DNA of 64,000 nt from Luteimonas sp. RC10 (lineage in GTDB: Bacteria > Pseudomonadota > Gammaproteobacteria > Xanthomonadales > Xanthomonadaceae): NCBI RefSeq assembly GCF_014192745.1, contig NZ_JACHYJ010000003.1, positions 248,001 through 312,000 of the forward strand, written 5' to 3'. Within the stretch, counting starts at the first letter, position 1. Every line of letters begins with the position of its first letter. The notes under the pieces are model-generated. The model made no database searches. It was not told where the DNA came from and saw only the letters and a list, made by a program, of their open reading frames with translations. Positions 26,856 to 35,992 of this stretch are shown in pieces. Made by a program: the position numbers and the translations under genes.

Positions 26856-27251
26856 TCAGCGCGCGCCGTGAAGATGGGTCAGCCGCAGGTTCAGCAGGTG
26901 CGCGCCGGCCAGCAGCAGCCCACCGATCGTCATCACCACCGCATGGGTGAACGTGTGGTCGTGCAGGTGGGTGAACGCACCCGCCCACACCAGCGCCAGG
27001 CCCGGCAGCAGCAGGAACCAGGCGCGGAACACGCGATGCCGGCGATACCCCAGTGTCAGCGTGGTCAGGCCCAGCAGCGTCGCGAACACGACGAACGCCT
27101 GGTCGATGTCCACCCAGCCGCCCAGGTTCAAACCCAGCGCAGGCAGCAACGCAAGCGCCAGCGGCAACAAGGCGCAATGGATTGCGCAGAGGAACGAGGC
27201 AGCGAAACCGACGCGGTCGGCCCGTCGCAGGGCGGAATCGTGTGCAGGCAT
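26856..27251 (-). CDS. MerC-domain inner-membrane protein, probable zinc-regulon member
   Basis: A 131-aa protein with four predicted membrane helices. The MerC-type metal site is visible in the first helix, ASFLCAIHCALLPLAL (Cys pair), and a His-rich loop HLHDHTFTH follows helix three. MerC proteins were found in mercury operons, but there are no mer genes here. Instead it is divergent from a ZnuD-like receptor across a Zur-box-like palindrome that covers its TATAAT -10 element. Inner-membrane metal uptake or handling under zinc starvation is therefore inferred. Confidence 0.82.
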   Translation of the reverse strand: MPAHDSALRRADRVGFAASFLCAIHCALLPLALALLPALGLNLGGWVDIDQAFVVFATLLGLTTLTLGYRRHRVFRAWFLLLPGLALVWAGAFTHLHDHTFTHAVVMTIGGLLLAGAHLLNLRLTHLHGAR

Positions 27252-27274
27252 GTCTTTTGGGGGATACGAAGGAC

Positions 27275-27293
27275 GATGTAACATTATAACATC
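27275..27293. promoter_or_regulatory. Zur-box-like palindrome in the divergent merC-like/znuD promoter
   Basis: gatgtaacattataacatc is an imperfect 19-bp palindrome resembling the core of the enterobacterial Zur box (GTTATAnTATAAC). On the minus strand it contains a perfect TATAAT at 27283-27288, about 32 nt before the MerC-like start, and on the plus strand TATAAC about 35 nt before znuD. Zinc-loaded Zur bound here would block both promoters. zur itself is the gene after znuD. Confidence 0.6.
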
Positions 27294-27324
27294 CGTGTCT
27301 TGGCCACCAGTGTACCCCATCCGC

Positions 27325-29562
27325 ATGAACGACCTCCCCATCTCGCCCCGCCTGCCCCGCCGCGCCCGTCTGACCGTCGCGATCGCCCTGTTGCTGCCCG
27401 CCACCGCGGCGTTCGCGCAGAACCAGACCCATGCCCACCCGACCACGCTTGACCGTGTCCAGGTCACCGCAACCCCGCTCGGCGGCGACGCCGAGGATCT
27501 CGCGCACCCCATTGAAGTGTTGTATGGCGACGCGCTGGACGACCGCAAGGCCGGCAACCTGGGCGACACCGTGTCCGCCCTGCCCGGCGTGCAGAGCGGC
27601 TTCTTCGGCACCGGTGTCGGCCGCCCGATCATCCGCGGCCAGGAAGGCCCGCGCGTGCAGATCCTGTCCGGCGGCATCGGCAGCATGGATGCCTCGACCG
27701 TCAGCGCCGACCATGCGGTCAGCATCGAGCCCTTCCTCGCCGACCAGATCGAGGTGCTCAAGGGGCCGGCCAACCTGCTCTACGGCAGCGGCGCGGTCGG
27801 CGGCGCGGTCAATGTCGTCGACGGCCGCATCGCCCGCGCGGTGCCCGACCGGCCGGTCAGCGGCCGGGCGGAACTGCGCGCGGCCAGCGGCAATGGCGAG
27901 CGCAGCGGCATGTTCCGGCTCGACGGCGTCAACGGCGACAACCTGGTGCTGCATGTCGACGGCCTGGTCCGCAACACCGGCGACTTCGACATCCCGGGCT
28001 ACGCGCAGGTGCCGGGCGACCACGATCACGGCGACCACGACGACCATGATCACGACCACGAGGCCGAGAACGCCTACGGGCGCCTGCCCAACAGCTCGAT
28101 CCGCACGCGCGCCGGCGCGCTCGGCGCGACCTGGTTCGGCACGCGCGGCCATCTGGGGCTCGCGGTCAGCACCTATCGCACCAACTACGGGCTGCCTGAC
28201 GGCGCGCACGTGCATGCCGAGGACGACCATGGGCATGGGCACGACGACGATGGCCACGACCACGACCATGGTCATGACGACCACGATCACGACCACGGCG
28301 AAGAAGGCCACGACCACGGCTCGGTGCGCATCGACATGGTGCAGAACCGTCTCGACCTGAAGGGCGGCATCTACGATCCGCTGCCGTTCCTGAGCGCAGT
28401 GAACCTGCGCGCGGCCTACAACGATTACGAACACGTCGAGCTCGAGGGCGGCCTGGCGGCCACGCGCTTCACCAACAAGGGCACCGAGGCCCGGCTGGAA
28501 GCGGTGCAGAACGAGATCGCCGGCTGGCGTGGTGCATTCGGGCTCCAGGTCGGCCACGTCGATTTCGGCGCCGTCGGCGAAGAGGCATTCGTGCCGCCGA
28601 GCGTCACCGACACACTCGGGCTGTTCGTCGTGCAGGAGAAGGAGTTCGGGCCGGTGAAGCTCGAGTTCGGCGGCCGCCACGAACGGGTCGAGATCGACCC
28701 TGCGGCAGGGACATCGCGCAAGTTCGACGCCAGCAGCCTGTCGGGCGCGGCGATCTGGCACCTGTCGGAGGTCTTCGACCTGCGCCTGGGCGCCGACATG
28801 TCCGAACGCGCGCCCACCAACGAGGAACTGTTCGCCGCCGGCCCGCATATCGCCACCCGGTCGATCGAGATCGGCGATGCGGACCTGGGCACCGAGCGCG
28901 GGCAGCGTCTGGAGGTGGGCCTGCATGCGCATACCGGCGGGGTCGAGCTCAAGGCCGCGGTCTACCAGACGCGGTTCGACCGCTACACCTATCTGGCCGA
29001 CACCGGCGTCGCCGAGCAGGGCTTCCCGGTGCGCCTGTGGACCCAGGGCGATGCGACGTTCCGCGGCGCCGAAGCCGAGGCGAAATTCCACCTGGTCGAA
29101 TCGGACGCGGGCGACTTCGACCTGCGTGTGTTCGGTGATGTCGTGCGCGCCGAGCTGGACGGCAGCGGGACCCGGCACGTGCACTTCGATGTGCCCCACG
29201 GCGACCATGCGCACCACTACCACGCCGACATCCCGCTCGGCGGCAACCTGCCGCGCATCGCACCGGCGCGCATCGGTGCCGACCTCAACTGGAGCCTTGG
29301 CGGCTGGCGCGCGAATGTCGGCGCGGTGCGCTATCAGAAGCAGGATCGCGTGGCCGCACTGGAGGATCCGAGCCCGGGCTACACCCTGGTCAACGCCGGC
29401 GTCGCCTGGCGCGTCGGCGAGGCCGACGGGACGCAGTGGGAGCTGTTCCTCGACGGTCGCAACCTGACCGACCAGGAAGCGCGTGCGCACACCTCGCTAT
29501 TGCGCGACTACGCCCCGCTCCCCGGCCGCACGATCGCCGGCGGCATCCGCGTGTACTTCTGA
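27325..29562 (+). CDS. znuD: TonB-dependent zinc receptor, ZnuD-like, with His/Asp-rich loops
   Basis: A 745-aa outer-membrane receptor. Order: signal peptide (to ...AAFAQ), TonB-box-like LDRVQVTAT, plug domain (VSALPGVQSG, IRGQEGPRVQ, QIEVLKGPANLLYGSGAVGG), then a 22-strand barrel ending in an aromatic residue (IRVYF). Three exposed segments are loaded with histidine: about residues 230-248, 293-332 (HGHGHDDDGHDHDHGHDDHD) and 617-635. These match the zinc-binding loops of ZnuD. It imports zinc across the outer membrane with TonB energy. The palindrome upstream and the adjacent zur gene indicate zinc repression. Confidence 0.9.
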   Translation: MNDLPISPRLPRRARLTVAIALLLPATAAFAQNQTHAHPTTLDRVQVTATPLGGDAEDLAHPIEVLYGDALDDRKAGNLGDTVSALPGVQSGFFGTGVGRPIIRGQEGPRVQILSGGIGSMDASTVSADHAVSIEPFLADQIEVLKGPANLLYGSGAVGGAVNVVDGRIARAVPDRPVSGRAELRAASGNGERSGMFRLDGVNGDNLVLHVDGLVRNTGDFDIPGYAQVPGDHDHGDHDDHDHDHEAENAYGRLPNSSIRTRAGALGATWFGTRGHLGLAVSTYRTNYGLPDGAHVHAEDDHGHGHDDDGHDHDHGHDDHDHDHGEEGHDHGSVRIDMVQNRLDLKGGIYDPLPFLSAVNLRAAYNDYEHVELEGGLAATRFTNKGTEARLEAVQNEIAGWRGAFGLQVGHVDFGAVGEEAFVPPSVTDTLGLFVVQEKEFGPVKLEFGGRHERVEIDPAAGTSRKFDASSLSGAAIWHLSEVFDLRLGADMSERAPTNEELFAAGPHIATRSIEIGDADLGTERGQRLEVGLHAHTGGVELKAAVYQTRFDRYTYLADTGVAEQGFPVRLWTQGDATFRGAEAEAKFHLVESDAGDFDLRVFGDVVRAELDGSGTRHVHFDVPHGDHAHHYHADIPLGGNLPRIAPARIGADLNWSLGGWRANVGAVRYQKQDRVAALEDPSPGYTLVNAGVAWRVGEADGTQWELFLDGRNLTDQEARAHTSLLRDYAPLPGRTIAGGIRVYF

Positions 29563-29704
29563 CGCGGTCCTGACCCACTCGGCACCGTGTGCCCAGATCC
29601 CGTCCCGGCTCGCCGGGGCGGGACATCAAGTCGGCGCGCTGCAGCCCATCCAGTCCTGCATCGCGCCCGCGCATGCAGGCAGGCAGCCTATCGGCCGTCG
29701 TGGC

Positions 29705-30202
29705 TCAGTGGGCGCCGCCGTTCACGCACTGGGCGCACAGACCGTGCACCTCCAGCGTCTGCGCCTGCGGCATGAAACCCAGCGTGCGGGCACGCGCATC
29801 GAGCGAGGCGACCACCGCTTCGTCCTCCAGTTCCACCGCACTGTGGCACTGGTCGCAGATCAGAAACGGCACCGAATGCTGCGCGGTGCTCGGATGGTGG
29901 CAGGCGACGAAGGCATTGACCGACTGCAGCTTATGGATGAAGCCGTTGGCCAGCAGGAAATCCAACGCGCGATACACGGTCGGCGGCGCCGCGGCGCCCG
30001 GCCCCCCGCCATCACGGACCTGATCGAGCAGGTCGTAAGCCTTCAGCGGCTTGCCGGCCTTGGCGATCAGGCCCAGCACGTGGCCCCGGATCGGCGTCAG
30101 CCGCAGCCCCCGCTCATTGCAGGCGCGTTCGACGGCACGGACGAAACCGGCGGCGTCGTCAACGTGATGATGCGGATCCGTGCAGGCGTTGATCTGTCCC
30201 AT
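29705..30202 (-). CDS. zur: Zinc uptake regulator Zur (Fur family)
   Basis: A 165-aa Fur-family repressor. The N-terminal winged helix (RLTPIRGHVLGLI, TVYRALDFLLANGFIH) is followed by the metal-binding half with a structural zinc site of two CxxC pairs, ICDQCHSAVE and HGLCAQC, plus His ligands in ACHHPSTAQH. The early CHHP arrangement and long spacing between CxxC pairs fit Zur better than Fur. With zinc bound it represses zinc-uptake genes; the likely local target is the znuD/merC-like promoter 2.4 kb away. It is convergent with znuD. Confidence 0.88.
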   Translation of the reverse strand: MGQINACTDPHHHVDDAAGFVRAVERACNERGLRLTPIRGHVLGLIAKAGKPLKAYDLLDQVRDGGGPGAAAPPTVYRALDFLLANGFIHKLQSVNAFVACHHPSTAQHSVPFLICDQCHSAVELEDEAVVASLDARARTLGFMPQAQTLEVHGLCAQCVNGGAH

Positions 30203-30330
30203 CGGTAGATGATGGCGGTGCCGCGACGCGGACTCAAGTCGGGCGCGCGGGGAGCGATGGCGCGGCCCCCGTCGCGCATTGGCACGCGATTCGCCTTGCG
30301 TGCAGCTTCGTGATGAGTGCCTCGACGCCC

Positions 30331-31734
30331 TCAGGCGTCGGGGGTCATCGCAATCGCGGCCTCGATGCGGCGCAGGGCCTCATCGCGGCCGGCCAGATAC
30401 ACCGTGTGCCCGATGTCGGGGCTGACCTGGGTGCCGGTGATCGCCACTCGCATCGGCTGGGCGACCTTGCCCATGCCTAAGCCGAGCGCCTCGGCGGTCT
30501 CGTGCAAGGCCGCGCCAATCGCTTCGGCCGTCCAGTCCGGCAACGCCACCAGGCGCGCACGCGCGTCGGTCAGCGGCGCCCGCGCGTCGGCCTTGAGGTG
30601 CTTGGCCACGGCCTTGTCATCGTACTCGGTCAACGGGCGGTACCAGACCGCCGCGCGCTCGGACATTTCCTTGAGCGTCTGCACCCGGTCGCGCAGCGCG
30701 ACCACCACATCGGCCGGCGCGGGACCCATCGACAGGTCGTAGCCATCGCGGCGCAGGTGCCAGTCCAGATGCGCGGCGACCGCGGCCGGCTCGTCGGACT
30801 TCAGGTACTGCTGGTTGAGCCAGCCGAGCTTGGCCGGATCCAGACGCGAGGCCTTGGCGTTCACGTCCTTGAGGTCGAACAGCGCGCGCATCTCGTCGAT
30901 CGAGAAGATCTCCTGATCGCCATGCGACCAGCCCAGCCGCACCAGGTAGTTGAGCAGCGCATGCGGCAGGTAGCCGGCATCGCGGTACTGCATGACATCG
31001 GCCGCGCCGGTGCGCTTGGAAAGCTTGGCACCCTGCTCGTCGAGGATCATCGGCAGGTGCGAGAACGCCGGTGGCTGCGCGCCGAGCGCGCGATAGATAT
31101 TGATCTGCCGTGGGGTGTTGTTGACGTGGTCGTCGCCGCGTACGACATCAGTGATGCCCATATCGAGGTCATCGACCACGACGGCGAAGTTGTAAGTCGC
31201 GTAGCCGTCCGGACGGAACAGCACCAGATCGTCGAGCTCGCTGTTGGCGATCTCGATTCGCCCCTTGACCTTGTCGTCCCAGACGACCGTGCCTTCGAGC
31301 GGATTCTTCAGGCGGATCACCCGGTTCGGGTCCTCGCGCCGCGGCTCACCGCGCTCGCGATAGGCACCGTCGTAGCGCGGCTTGTCGCCGCGGGCCATCG
31401 CTGCCTCGCGCATGGCATCGAGCTCGTCCTTCGACTCGTAGGCGTAGTAGGCCTTGTCGTCGGCGACGAGTTGCTCGGCGACCTCGCGATAGCGGTCGAG
31501 GCGATGGGTCTGGTAGATCGGGCCTTCGTCGTAGTCCAGGCCGAGCCAGTCCATTGCCTCCAGGATCGCGTCGATCGCGGCCTGCGTGCTGCGTTCGCGG
31601 TCGGTGTCCTCGATGCGGAGCACGAACTGCCCGCCGCGGCGGCGCGCTTCCAGCCAGCAATACAGCGCGGTGCGGGCGCCGCCGATGTGCAGATAGCCGG
31701 TGGGACTGGGCGCGAAGCGGGTACGGCAGCTCAT
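30331..31734 (-). CDS. gltX: Glutamyl-tRNA synthetase
   Basis: A 467-aa class I synthetase. The HIGH-type motif [18 protein letters not shown] lies at the N-terminus and the KMSKS-type loop [13 protein letters not shown] near residue 240; the C-terminal anticodon-binding domain is full length. It attaches glutamate to tRNA-Glu in the cytoplasm. The start MSCRTRF is the standard one. It is divergent from lpxH. Confidence 0.97.
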   Translation of the reverse strand: MSCRTRFAPSPTGYLHIGGARTALYCWLEARRRGGQFVLRIEDTDRERSTQAAIDAILEAMDWLGLDYDEGPIYQTHRLDRYREVAEQLVADDKAYYAYESKDELDAMREAAMARGDKPRYDGAYRERGEPRREDPNRVIRLKNPLEGTVVWDDKVKGRIEIANSELDDLVLFRPDGYATYNFAVVVDDLDMGITDVVRGDDHVNNTPRQINIYRALGAQPPAFSHLPMILDEQGAKLSKRTGAADVMQYRDAGYLPHALLNYLVRLGWSHGDQEIFSIDEMRALFDLKDVNAKASRLDPAKLGWLNQQYLKSDEPAAVAAHLDWHLRRDGYDLSMGPAPADVVVALRDRVQTLKEMSERAAVWYRPLTEYDDKAVAKHLKADARAPLTDARARLVALPDWTAEAIGAALHETAEALGLGMGKVAQPMRVAITGTQVSPDIGHTVYLAGRDEALRRIEAAIAMTPDA

Positions 31735-31817
31735 GCGGAACGCTCGAAACGGGGAAACCGCGCATTCTACCCGTGCCGCCCCCGCCGCCGGGACGCGCCG
31801 CGGGGCGGGCGGGCTTC

Positions 31818-31823
31818 TACAAT
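31818..31823 (+). promoter_or_regulatory. -10 element TACAAT, leaderless lpxH promoter
   Basis: TACAAT ends 6 nt before the lpxH ATG at 31830. An ATG inside the spacer (31822) opens a frame that stops after three codons, so the start at 31830 is the only useful one. No Shine-Dalgarno sequence precedes it. Confidence 0.5.
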
Positions 31824-31829
31824 GGCGCG

Positions 31830-32564
31830 ATGACGACCTACTTCCTGTCCGACCTCCACCTCGACCCGGCGCGTCCGGCGATCACCGAGCTGTTTGCCGC
31901 GTTCCTCGACGGCGAGGCGCGACAGGCACAGGCGCTGTACGTACTCGGTGATCTGTTCGAGTCGTGGGTCGGCGACGACGATCCGTCCGAAGCCGGCGCG
32001 CTGGTCGCCGATCGCCTGCGCGCGCTGTCGGACGCCGGCGTGCCGGTGGCCTTCATGCATGGCAATCGCGACTTCCTCGTCGGCGACGCCTGGGCGCAGC
32101 GCGCGGGCCTGCGGATCCTGCCCGACCCGGCGGTGATCCTGCTGTACGACCGCCCGGTGCTGCTGACCCACGGCGACCTGCTGTGCACCGACGATGTCGA
32201 GTACCAGGCGATCCGTGCCCAGACCCGCGACCCCCGCTGGCAGGCGCAGATGCTGGCCCAGCCGCTGGCCGCGCGGCTGGCCTTCGCGCAGCAGGCGCGC
32301 AATGCCAGTCAGGCCCGCGCGGCCGCGCTGCGCGAGGCCGGCACGATGGAGAGCATCACCGACGTCGCGCCGGCCACGGTCGCCGAATGGTTCGTCCGCT
32401 ACGGCATCGACACGATGATCCACGGCCACACCCACCGCCCCGCGATCCACGAGCTCCAGGTGGCCGAGCGCGCCTGCCGCCGCATCGTCCTCGGCGACTG
32501 GTTCGAACAGGGCTCGGTGCTGCGCGCAAGCGCCGACGGCCGCTTCGAGCTTTCGGCGCTGTAG
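31830..32564 (+). CDS. lpxH: UDP-2,3-diacylglucosamine diphosphatase LpxH
   Basis: A 244-aa calcineurin-like metallophosphoesterase that makes lipid X from UDP-2,3-diacylglucosamine in lipid A synthesis. The metal motifs are complete: [38 protein letters not shown] and HGHTHRP. Length matches the family. The -10 element lies directly before the start. It ends 15 bp from the convergent DUF455 gene. Confidence 0.96.
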   Translation: MTTYFLSDLHLDPARPAITELFAAFLDGEARQAQALYVLGDLFESWVGDDDPSEAGALVADRLRALSDAGVPVAFMHGNRDFLVGDAWAQRAGLRILPDPAVILLYDRPVLLTHGDLLCTDDVEYQAIRAQTRDPRWQAQMLAQPLAARLAFAQQARNASQARAAALREAGTMESITDVAPATVAEWFVRYGIDTMIHGHTHRPAIHELQVAERACRRIVLGDWFEQGSVLRASADGRFELSAL

Positions 32565-32579
32565 ACAGCCGGTGCTGCC

Positions 32580-33407
32580 CTAGCCTTGCGCGACCGCCTG
32601 CAAGGCCGCGAGCTCCTCGGCGCTGAATCCGGCGGCGGCGCGGGCGTCGAGATTGAACGGACCATGCAGCACGCTGCGCGCGTAGTCGGTCAGCAGTTCG
32701 CGGAATCTGGGTTCGGGGTCGATGCCGTCGCGCGCGCAGTACCAGCGAAACCACCGGCTGCCGGCTGCGACATGCGGGATCTCCTCGCGCAGGATGATCT
32801 CGAGGATGTCGGCGGTCGCATCGTCGCCGAGTGCGCGCAGCTTGACGATCATGCCGGGGGTCACGTCGAGGCCGCGGGCTTCGAGCACGCGCGGCACCAG
32901 CGCCATGCGCGCCAGACCGTCGTGCGCGGTCTTCTCGCACATCTCCCACAGTCCGTTGTGCGCGTCGAAATCGCCGTAGTCGCGGCCGAACGCCCGCAAG
33001 CGGTCGCGCAGCAGCACGAAATGCCGGGCCTCGTCGTCGGCAATCGCCACCCAGTCGGCATAGAACGCAACGGGCAGGCCGCGGAAGCGGTAGACCGCAT
33101 CCCAGGCCAGGTCGATCGCGTTGAGCTCGATGTGCGCGATCGCATGGACAAACGCCGCGCGCCCCTCGTCGCTGCCCAGCCCACGCCGCGGCAATTCGCG
33201 CGGATGCACCAGACGCGGACGCGGCGGCCGGCCGGGCATGCGGATCGGCTCGGGCGGCGGCGGTGAGGCGGGCAGCGGCAATCGCCCGGCACGCTGCCGC
33301 GCGGCATGGTGCCGGGTCAGCGCGACCTTCGTATCGGGATCACACGCGTCCAGACATTGGCGCGCTGCGGCCAGCAGGTCGGGCGCATCGGACACCGCCG
33401 CGCTCAC
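32580..33407 (-). CDS. DUF455 ferritin-like protein
   Basis: A 275-aa protein of the DUF455 family, a four-helix ferritin-like fold. The probable di-metal ligands are in [18 protein letters not shown] and [12 protein letters not shown], with further acidic/His residues in [18 protein letters not shown]. The family is uncharacterised; a ferritin-like oxidase or hydroxylase activity has been suggested only from the fold. The GTG start overlaps the purF stop (GTGA), so it is translated from the purF message; a longer ATG frame inside purF is rejected. Confidence 0.85.
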   Translation of the reverse strand: MSAAVSDAPDLLAAARQCLDACDPDTKVALTRHHAARQRAGRLPLPASPPPPEPIRMPGRPPRPRLVHPRELPRRGLGSDEGRAAFVHAIAHIELNAIDLAWDAVYRFRGLPVAFYADWVAIADDEARHFVLLRDRLRAFGRDYGDFDAHNGLWEMCEKTAHDGLARMALVPRVLEARGLDVTPGMIVKLRALGDDATADILEIILREEIPHVAAGSRWFRWYCARDGIDPEPRFRELLTDYARSVLHGPFNLDARAAAGFSAEELAALQAVAQG

Positions 33408-34870
33408 GCGCGGCGCTTGTTCTTGGCCTCGTCGGAGCGCAGCTGGCGCAGTCGCTCGAAATAGCCCGGCTCGATACCGGTGACGTACTCGCCGCTGAAG
33501 CACGAGCTGTCGAAGCGCAAGTCGGGGAACTTGGGCCCGGCGACGGCGGCCTCGAGATCGGCCAGATCCTGGTAGATCAGCCAGTCGCAGCCCAGGAACG
33601 CCTCGATCTCGGCCTCAGTGCGGTTGTGCGCGACCAGTTCGTCGACCGACGGCATGTCGATGCCGTAGATGTTGGGATAACGGACCGGCGGCGCCGCAGA
33701 GGCCAGGTAGACCTTCTTGGCGCCGGCATCGCGCGCCATCTGCACGATCTGCTTGGACGTGGTGCCGCGCACGATCGAATCGTCGACCAGCAGCACGACG
33801 CGGTTGCGGAATTCGAGCGGGATCGGGTTGAGCTTGCGCTTGACCGACTTCGCGCGTTCGCCCTGCCCCGGCATGATGAAGGTGCGGCCGACGTAGCGGT
33901 TCTTGATGAAGCCCTCGCGGTACTTCACGCCGAGCACGTTGGCGATCTCCAGCGCGGAGTCGCGCGAGGTATCGGGGATCGGGATCACGGTGTCGATGTC
34001 GTGATCGGGGCGAAGCCGCAGGATCTTCTCGCCCAGGGTCACGCCCATGCGCATGCGCGCCTTGTGCACCGAGATGTTCTCGATCATCGAGTCGGGGCGT
34101 GCGAAATACACGTACTCGAAGATGCACGGCGCGTGCGCCTGCTGCGGCGCGCACTGGCGATGGTGCAACTCGCCGCGCGCGGTGACGACGATGCCCTCGC
34201 CGGGCTCGACGTCGCGCAGCCGCTCGAAGCCGAGGATGTCGAGCGCGACCGATTCGGACGCCACCGCGTACTCGGTGCCCTCCTCGCTCTGTCGGCGGCC
34301 GAGCACCAGCGGACGGATGCCGTGCGGATCGCGGAACGCGACCAGGCCCAGACCCAGCACGGTCGCCACGACCGCGTAGCCGCCACGCGCACGTCGATTG
34401 ACGCCTTCGATCGCGCGGAACGCGGCCTCGGGGGTCAATGCCTTCTCGCGGTCGAGCTCGTGCGCGAACACGTTGAGCAGCACTTCCGAGTCGGACTCGG
34501 TATTGACGTTGCGGCGGTCGGTCTCGAACACCTGCTGGCGCAACTGGTCGGTGTTGACCAGGTTGCCGTTGTGCGCAAGCGCGATGCCGAACGGCGAGTT
34601 GACGTAGAACGGCTGCGCCTCGTCGCTGCCTTCGCTGCCCGCGGTCGGATAGCGGCAGTGGGCGATGCCGACACGACCGCGCAACAGCGCCATCGTCTTG
34701 GCATCGAACACGTCGCGCACCAGGCCATTGCCCTTGTGCACACGCAGCGCGGTGCCATTGGCAGTGGCGATGCCTGCCGCATCCTGCCCGCGATGCTGCA
34801 GCACGGTCAGGCCGTCATACAGCGCACCCGCGACTTCGGAGGTTCCGACGATCCCGACGATCCCGCACAT
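33404..34870 (-). CDS. purF: Amidophosphoribosyltransferase PurF
   Basis: A 488-aa enzyme catalysing the first committed step of purine synthesis, PRPP plus glutamine to phosphoribosylamine. The N-terminal nucleophile is Cys2 (MCGIVGIVG), so the start is certain. The glutaminase domain shows [11 protein letters not shown] and HNGNLVN, and the PRPP loop is [19 protein letters not shown]. It lies 75 bp after the SPOR protein gene and is coupled to the DUF455 gene. cvpA, which precedes purF in enterobacteria, is missing. Confidence 0.97.
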   Translation of the reverse strand: MCGIVGIVGTSEVAGALYDGLTVLQHRGQDAAGIATANGTALRVHKGNGLVRDVFDAKTMALLRGRVGIAHCRYPTAGSEGSDEAQPFYVNSPFGIALAHNGNLVNTDQLRQQVFETDRRNVNTESDSEVLLNVFAHELDREKALTPEAAFRAIEGVNRRARGGYAVVATVLGLGLVAFRDPHGIRPLVLGRRQSEEGTEYAVASESVALDILGFERLRDVEPGEGIVVTARGELHHRQCAPQQAHAPCIFEYVYFARPDSMIENISVHKARMRMGVTLGEKILRLRPDHDIDTVIPIPDTSRDSALEIANVLGVKYREGFIKNRYVGRTFIMPGQGERAKSVKRKLNPIPLEFRNRVVLLVDDSIVRGTTSKQIVQMARDAGAKKVYLASAAPPVRYPNIYGIDMPSVDELVAHNRTEAEIEAFLGCDWLIYQDLADLEAAVAGPKFPDLRFDSSCFSGEYVTGIEPGYFERLRQLRSDEAKNKRRA

Positions 34871-34945
34871 GGCGATTCCAGTCCTGCTGGGCGCGCGGCG
34901 CGCGCCATTGAAAGAAGAGGGGAAAGATCCCGTTTGGCCCTGGCC

Positions 34946-35935
34946 TCAGGGGTGCGACCGCACCAGGCCGTCGATCCCCACCTTGGCGCGCACCTGCGCC
35001 TTGAGCTGGTCGGCCTCGCCGCGGCTGGCGACCGGACCGGCCTTGACCCGGGTCAGCCGTCCCTTGTCGGTGGTGACGCTGTCAGTGAACGCGGTGATGC
35101 CGGCGCTGCGCAGGCGATCGCGCAGACGCTCGGCCTCGGCGGCCTGGCTGAAGGCGCCAAGCTGCACCACGAAGCCCACATCGGCCGTACGCGCCGGAGC
35201 CGGTGCCGGCGCAGGCGTCGCGGCAGGCGCCGGCTTCGCGGCCGGGGGCGGCGTCTGCGCGGTGCGCGTCGGCTCGGCCGGCGGCGGCGTCGCAGGCGTC
35301 GGGCGCGCCGGCGACGGCGTCGATGCAGGCGGCTGCGTCTGCGCCGGCGCCGGCGCCGCAGCGGCGGCATCGAGCGCGACCACGCGCGGGTTGACGTCGT
35401 CGCGCACCTGCGCCGCGCGCAACCGCACGATCTCGGCTTCGGCGCGGCTTGCGTACGGCCCCAGCCGCACGCGTTGCGCCGGCCGCCCGTTGAGCGTGAA
35501 CGCTTCGCGATAACCGGTCAGCGACGACTGACGGAGCTGGCGCAGGATCGCCTCGGCATCGGCCTCGGTGGCGAACGCGCCGTAATGCACGGCGTAACCG
35601 CCACCGGCGGTGGTCGGCGGCAGCGGTTCGGTCTGCGCGCCAGTCTCCACGGTCGGCAGCGCGTCGCCCGGGCTCGGCGCGGCGACTGTCGCCGGCGCGG
35701 CAGGCGTCCGCGGGGCGCCCTCGGCGAGCACGCCGCCTGCCGGGGCCGGCGACGGCGCGACCAGCGGCAGGTCGACGGTCTTGTACTGCCCGTTCGGCGC
35801 GTCCGGCAGCTCGAGCGGCATGTCGGGCAGGCCGCTCGCGGGCGCCGGGCCCTTGACCAGCATCGGCAGGAAGATCACCGCCAACGCGATCAACACGGCG
35901 GCACCGATCAGGCGCTGTTTGAGTCCAGGCGTCAT
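34946..35935 (-). CDS. SPOR-domain cell-division protein, DedD-like
   Basis: A 329-aa protein. An N-terminal membrane anchor (residues 8-26, LIGAAVLIALAVIFLPMLV) is followed by two SPOR domains, at about residues 112-185 (GGYAVHYGAFATEADAEAI) and 248-328 (GFVVQLGAFSQAAEAERL), separated by a long Ala/Pro-rich linker. SPOR domains bind denuded septal peptidoglycan, placing the protein at the division site. Its position after folC matches E. coli dedD, though DedD has only one SPOR domain. Confidence 0.9.
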   Translation of the reverse strand: MTPGLKQRLIGAAVLIALAVIFLPMLVKGPAPASGLPDMPLELPDAPNGQYKTVDLPLVAPSPAPAGGVLAEGAPRTPAAPATVAAPSPGDALPTVETGAQTEPLPPTTAGGGYAVHYGAFATEADAEAILRQLRQSSLTGYREAFTLNGRPAQRVRLGPYASRAEAEIVRLRAAQVRDDVNPRVVALDAAAAAPAPAQTQPPASTPSPARPTPATPPPAEPTRTAQTPPPAAKPAPAATPAPAPAPARTADVGFVVQLGAFSQAAEAERLRDRLRSAGITAFTDSVTTDKGRLTRVKAGPVASRGEADQLKAQVRAKVGIDGLVRSHP

Positions 35936-35992
35936 GCAGAGGGCGCAGGCGGAGGGAACGCGGCGATTATACGCACCGGGGCCATCGGGGCC

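Noticed and set aside
26856..27251. Mercury-resistance operon
   Set aside because: Only a MerC-domain protein is present; merR, merT, merP and merA are absent and the context is zinc uptake.
30323..30340. Hairpin cgacgcc/ggcgtcg at the gltX stop as a terminator
   Set aside because: Only a 7-bp stem overlapping the stop codon and no T run; too weak to call.
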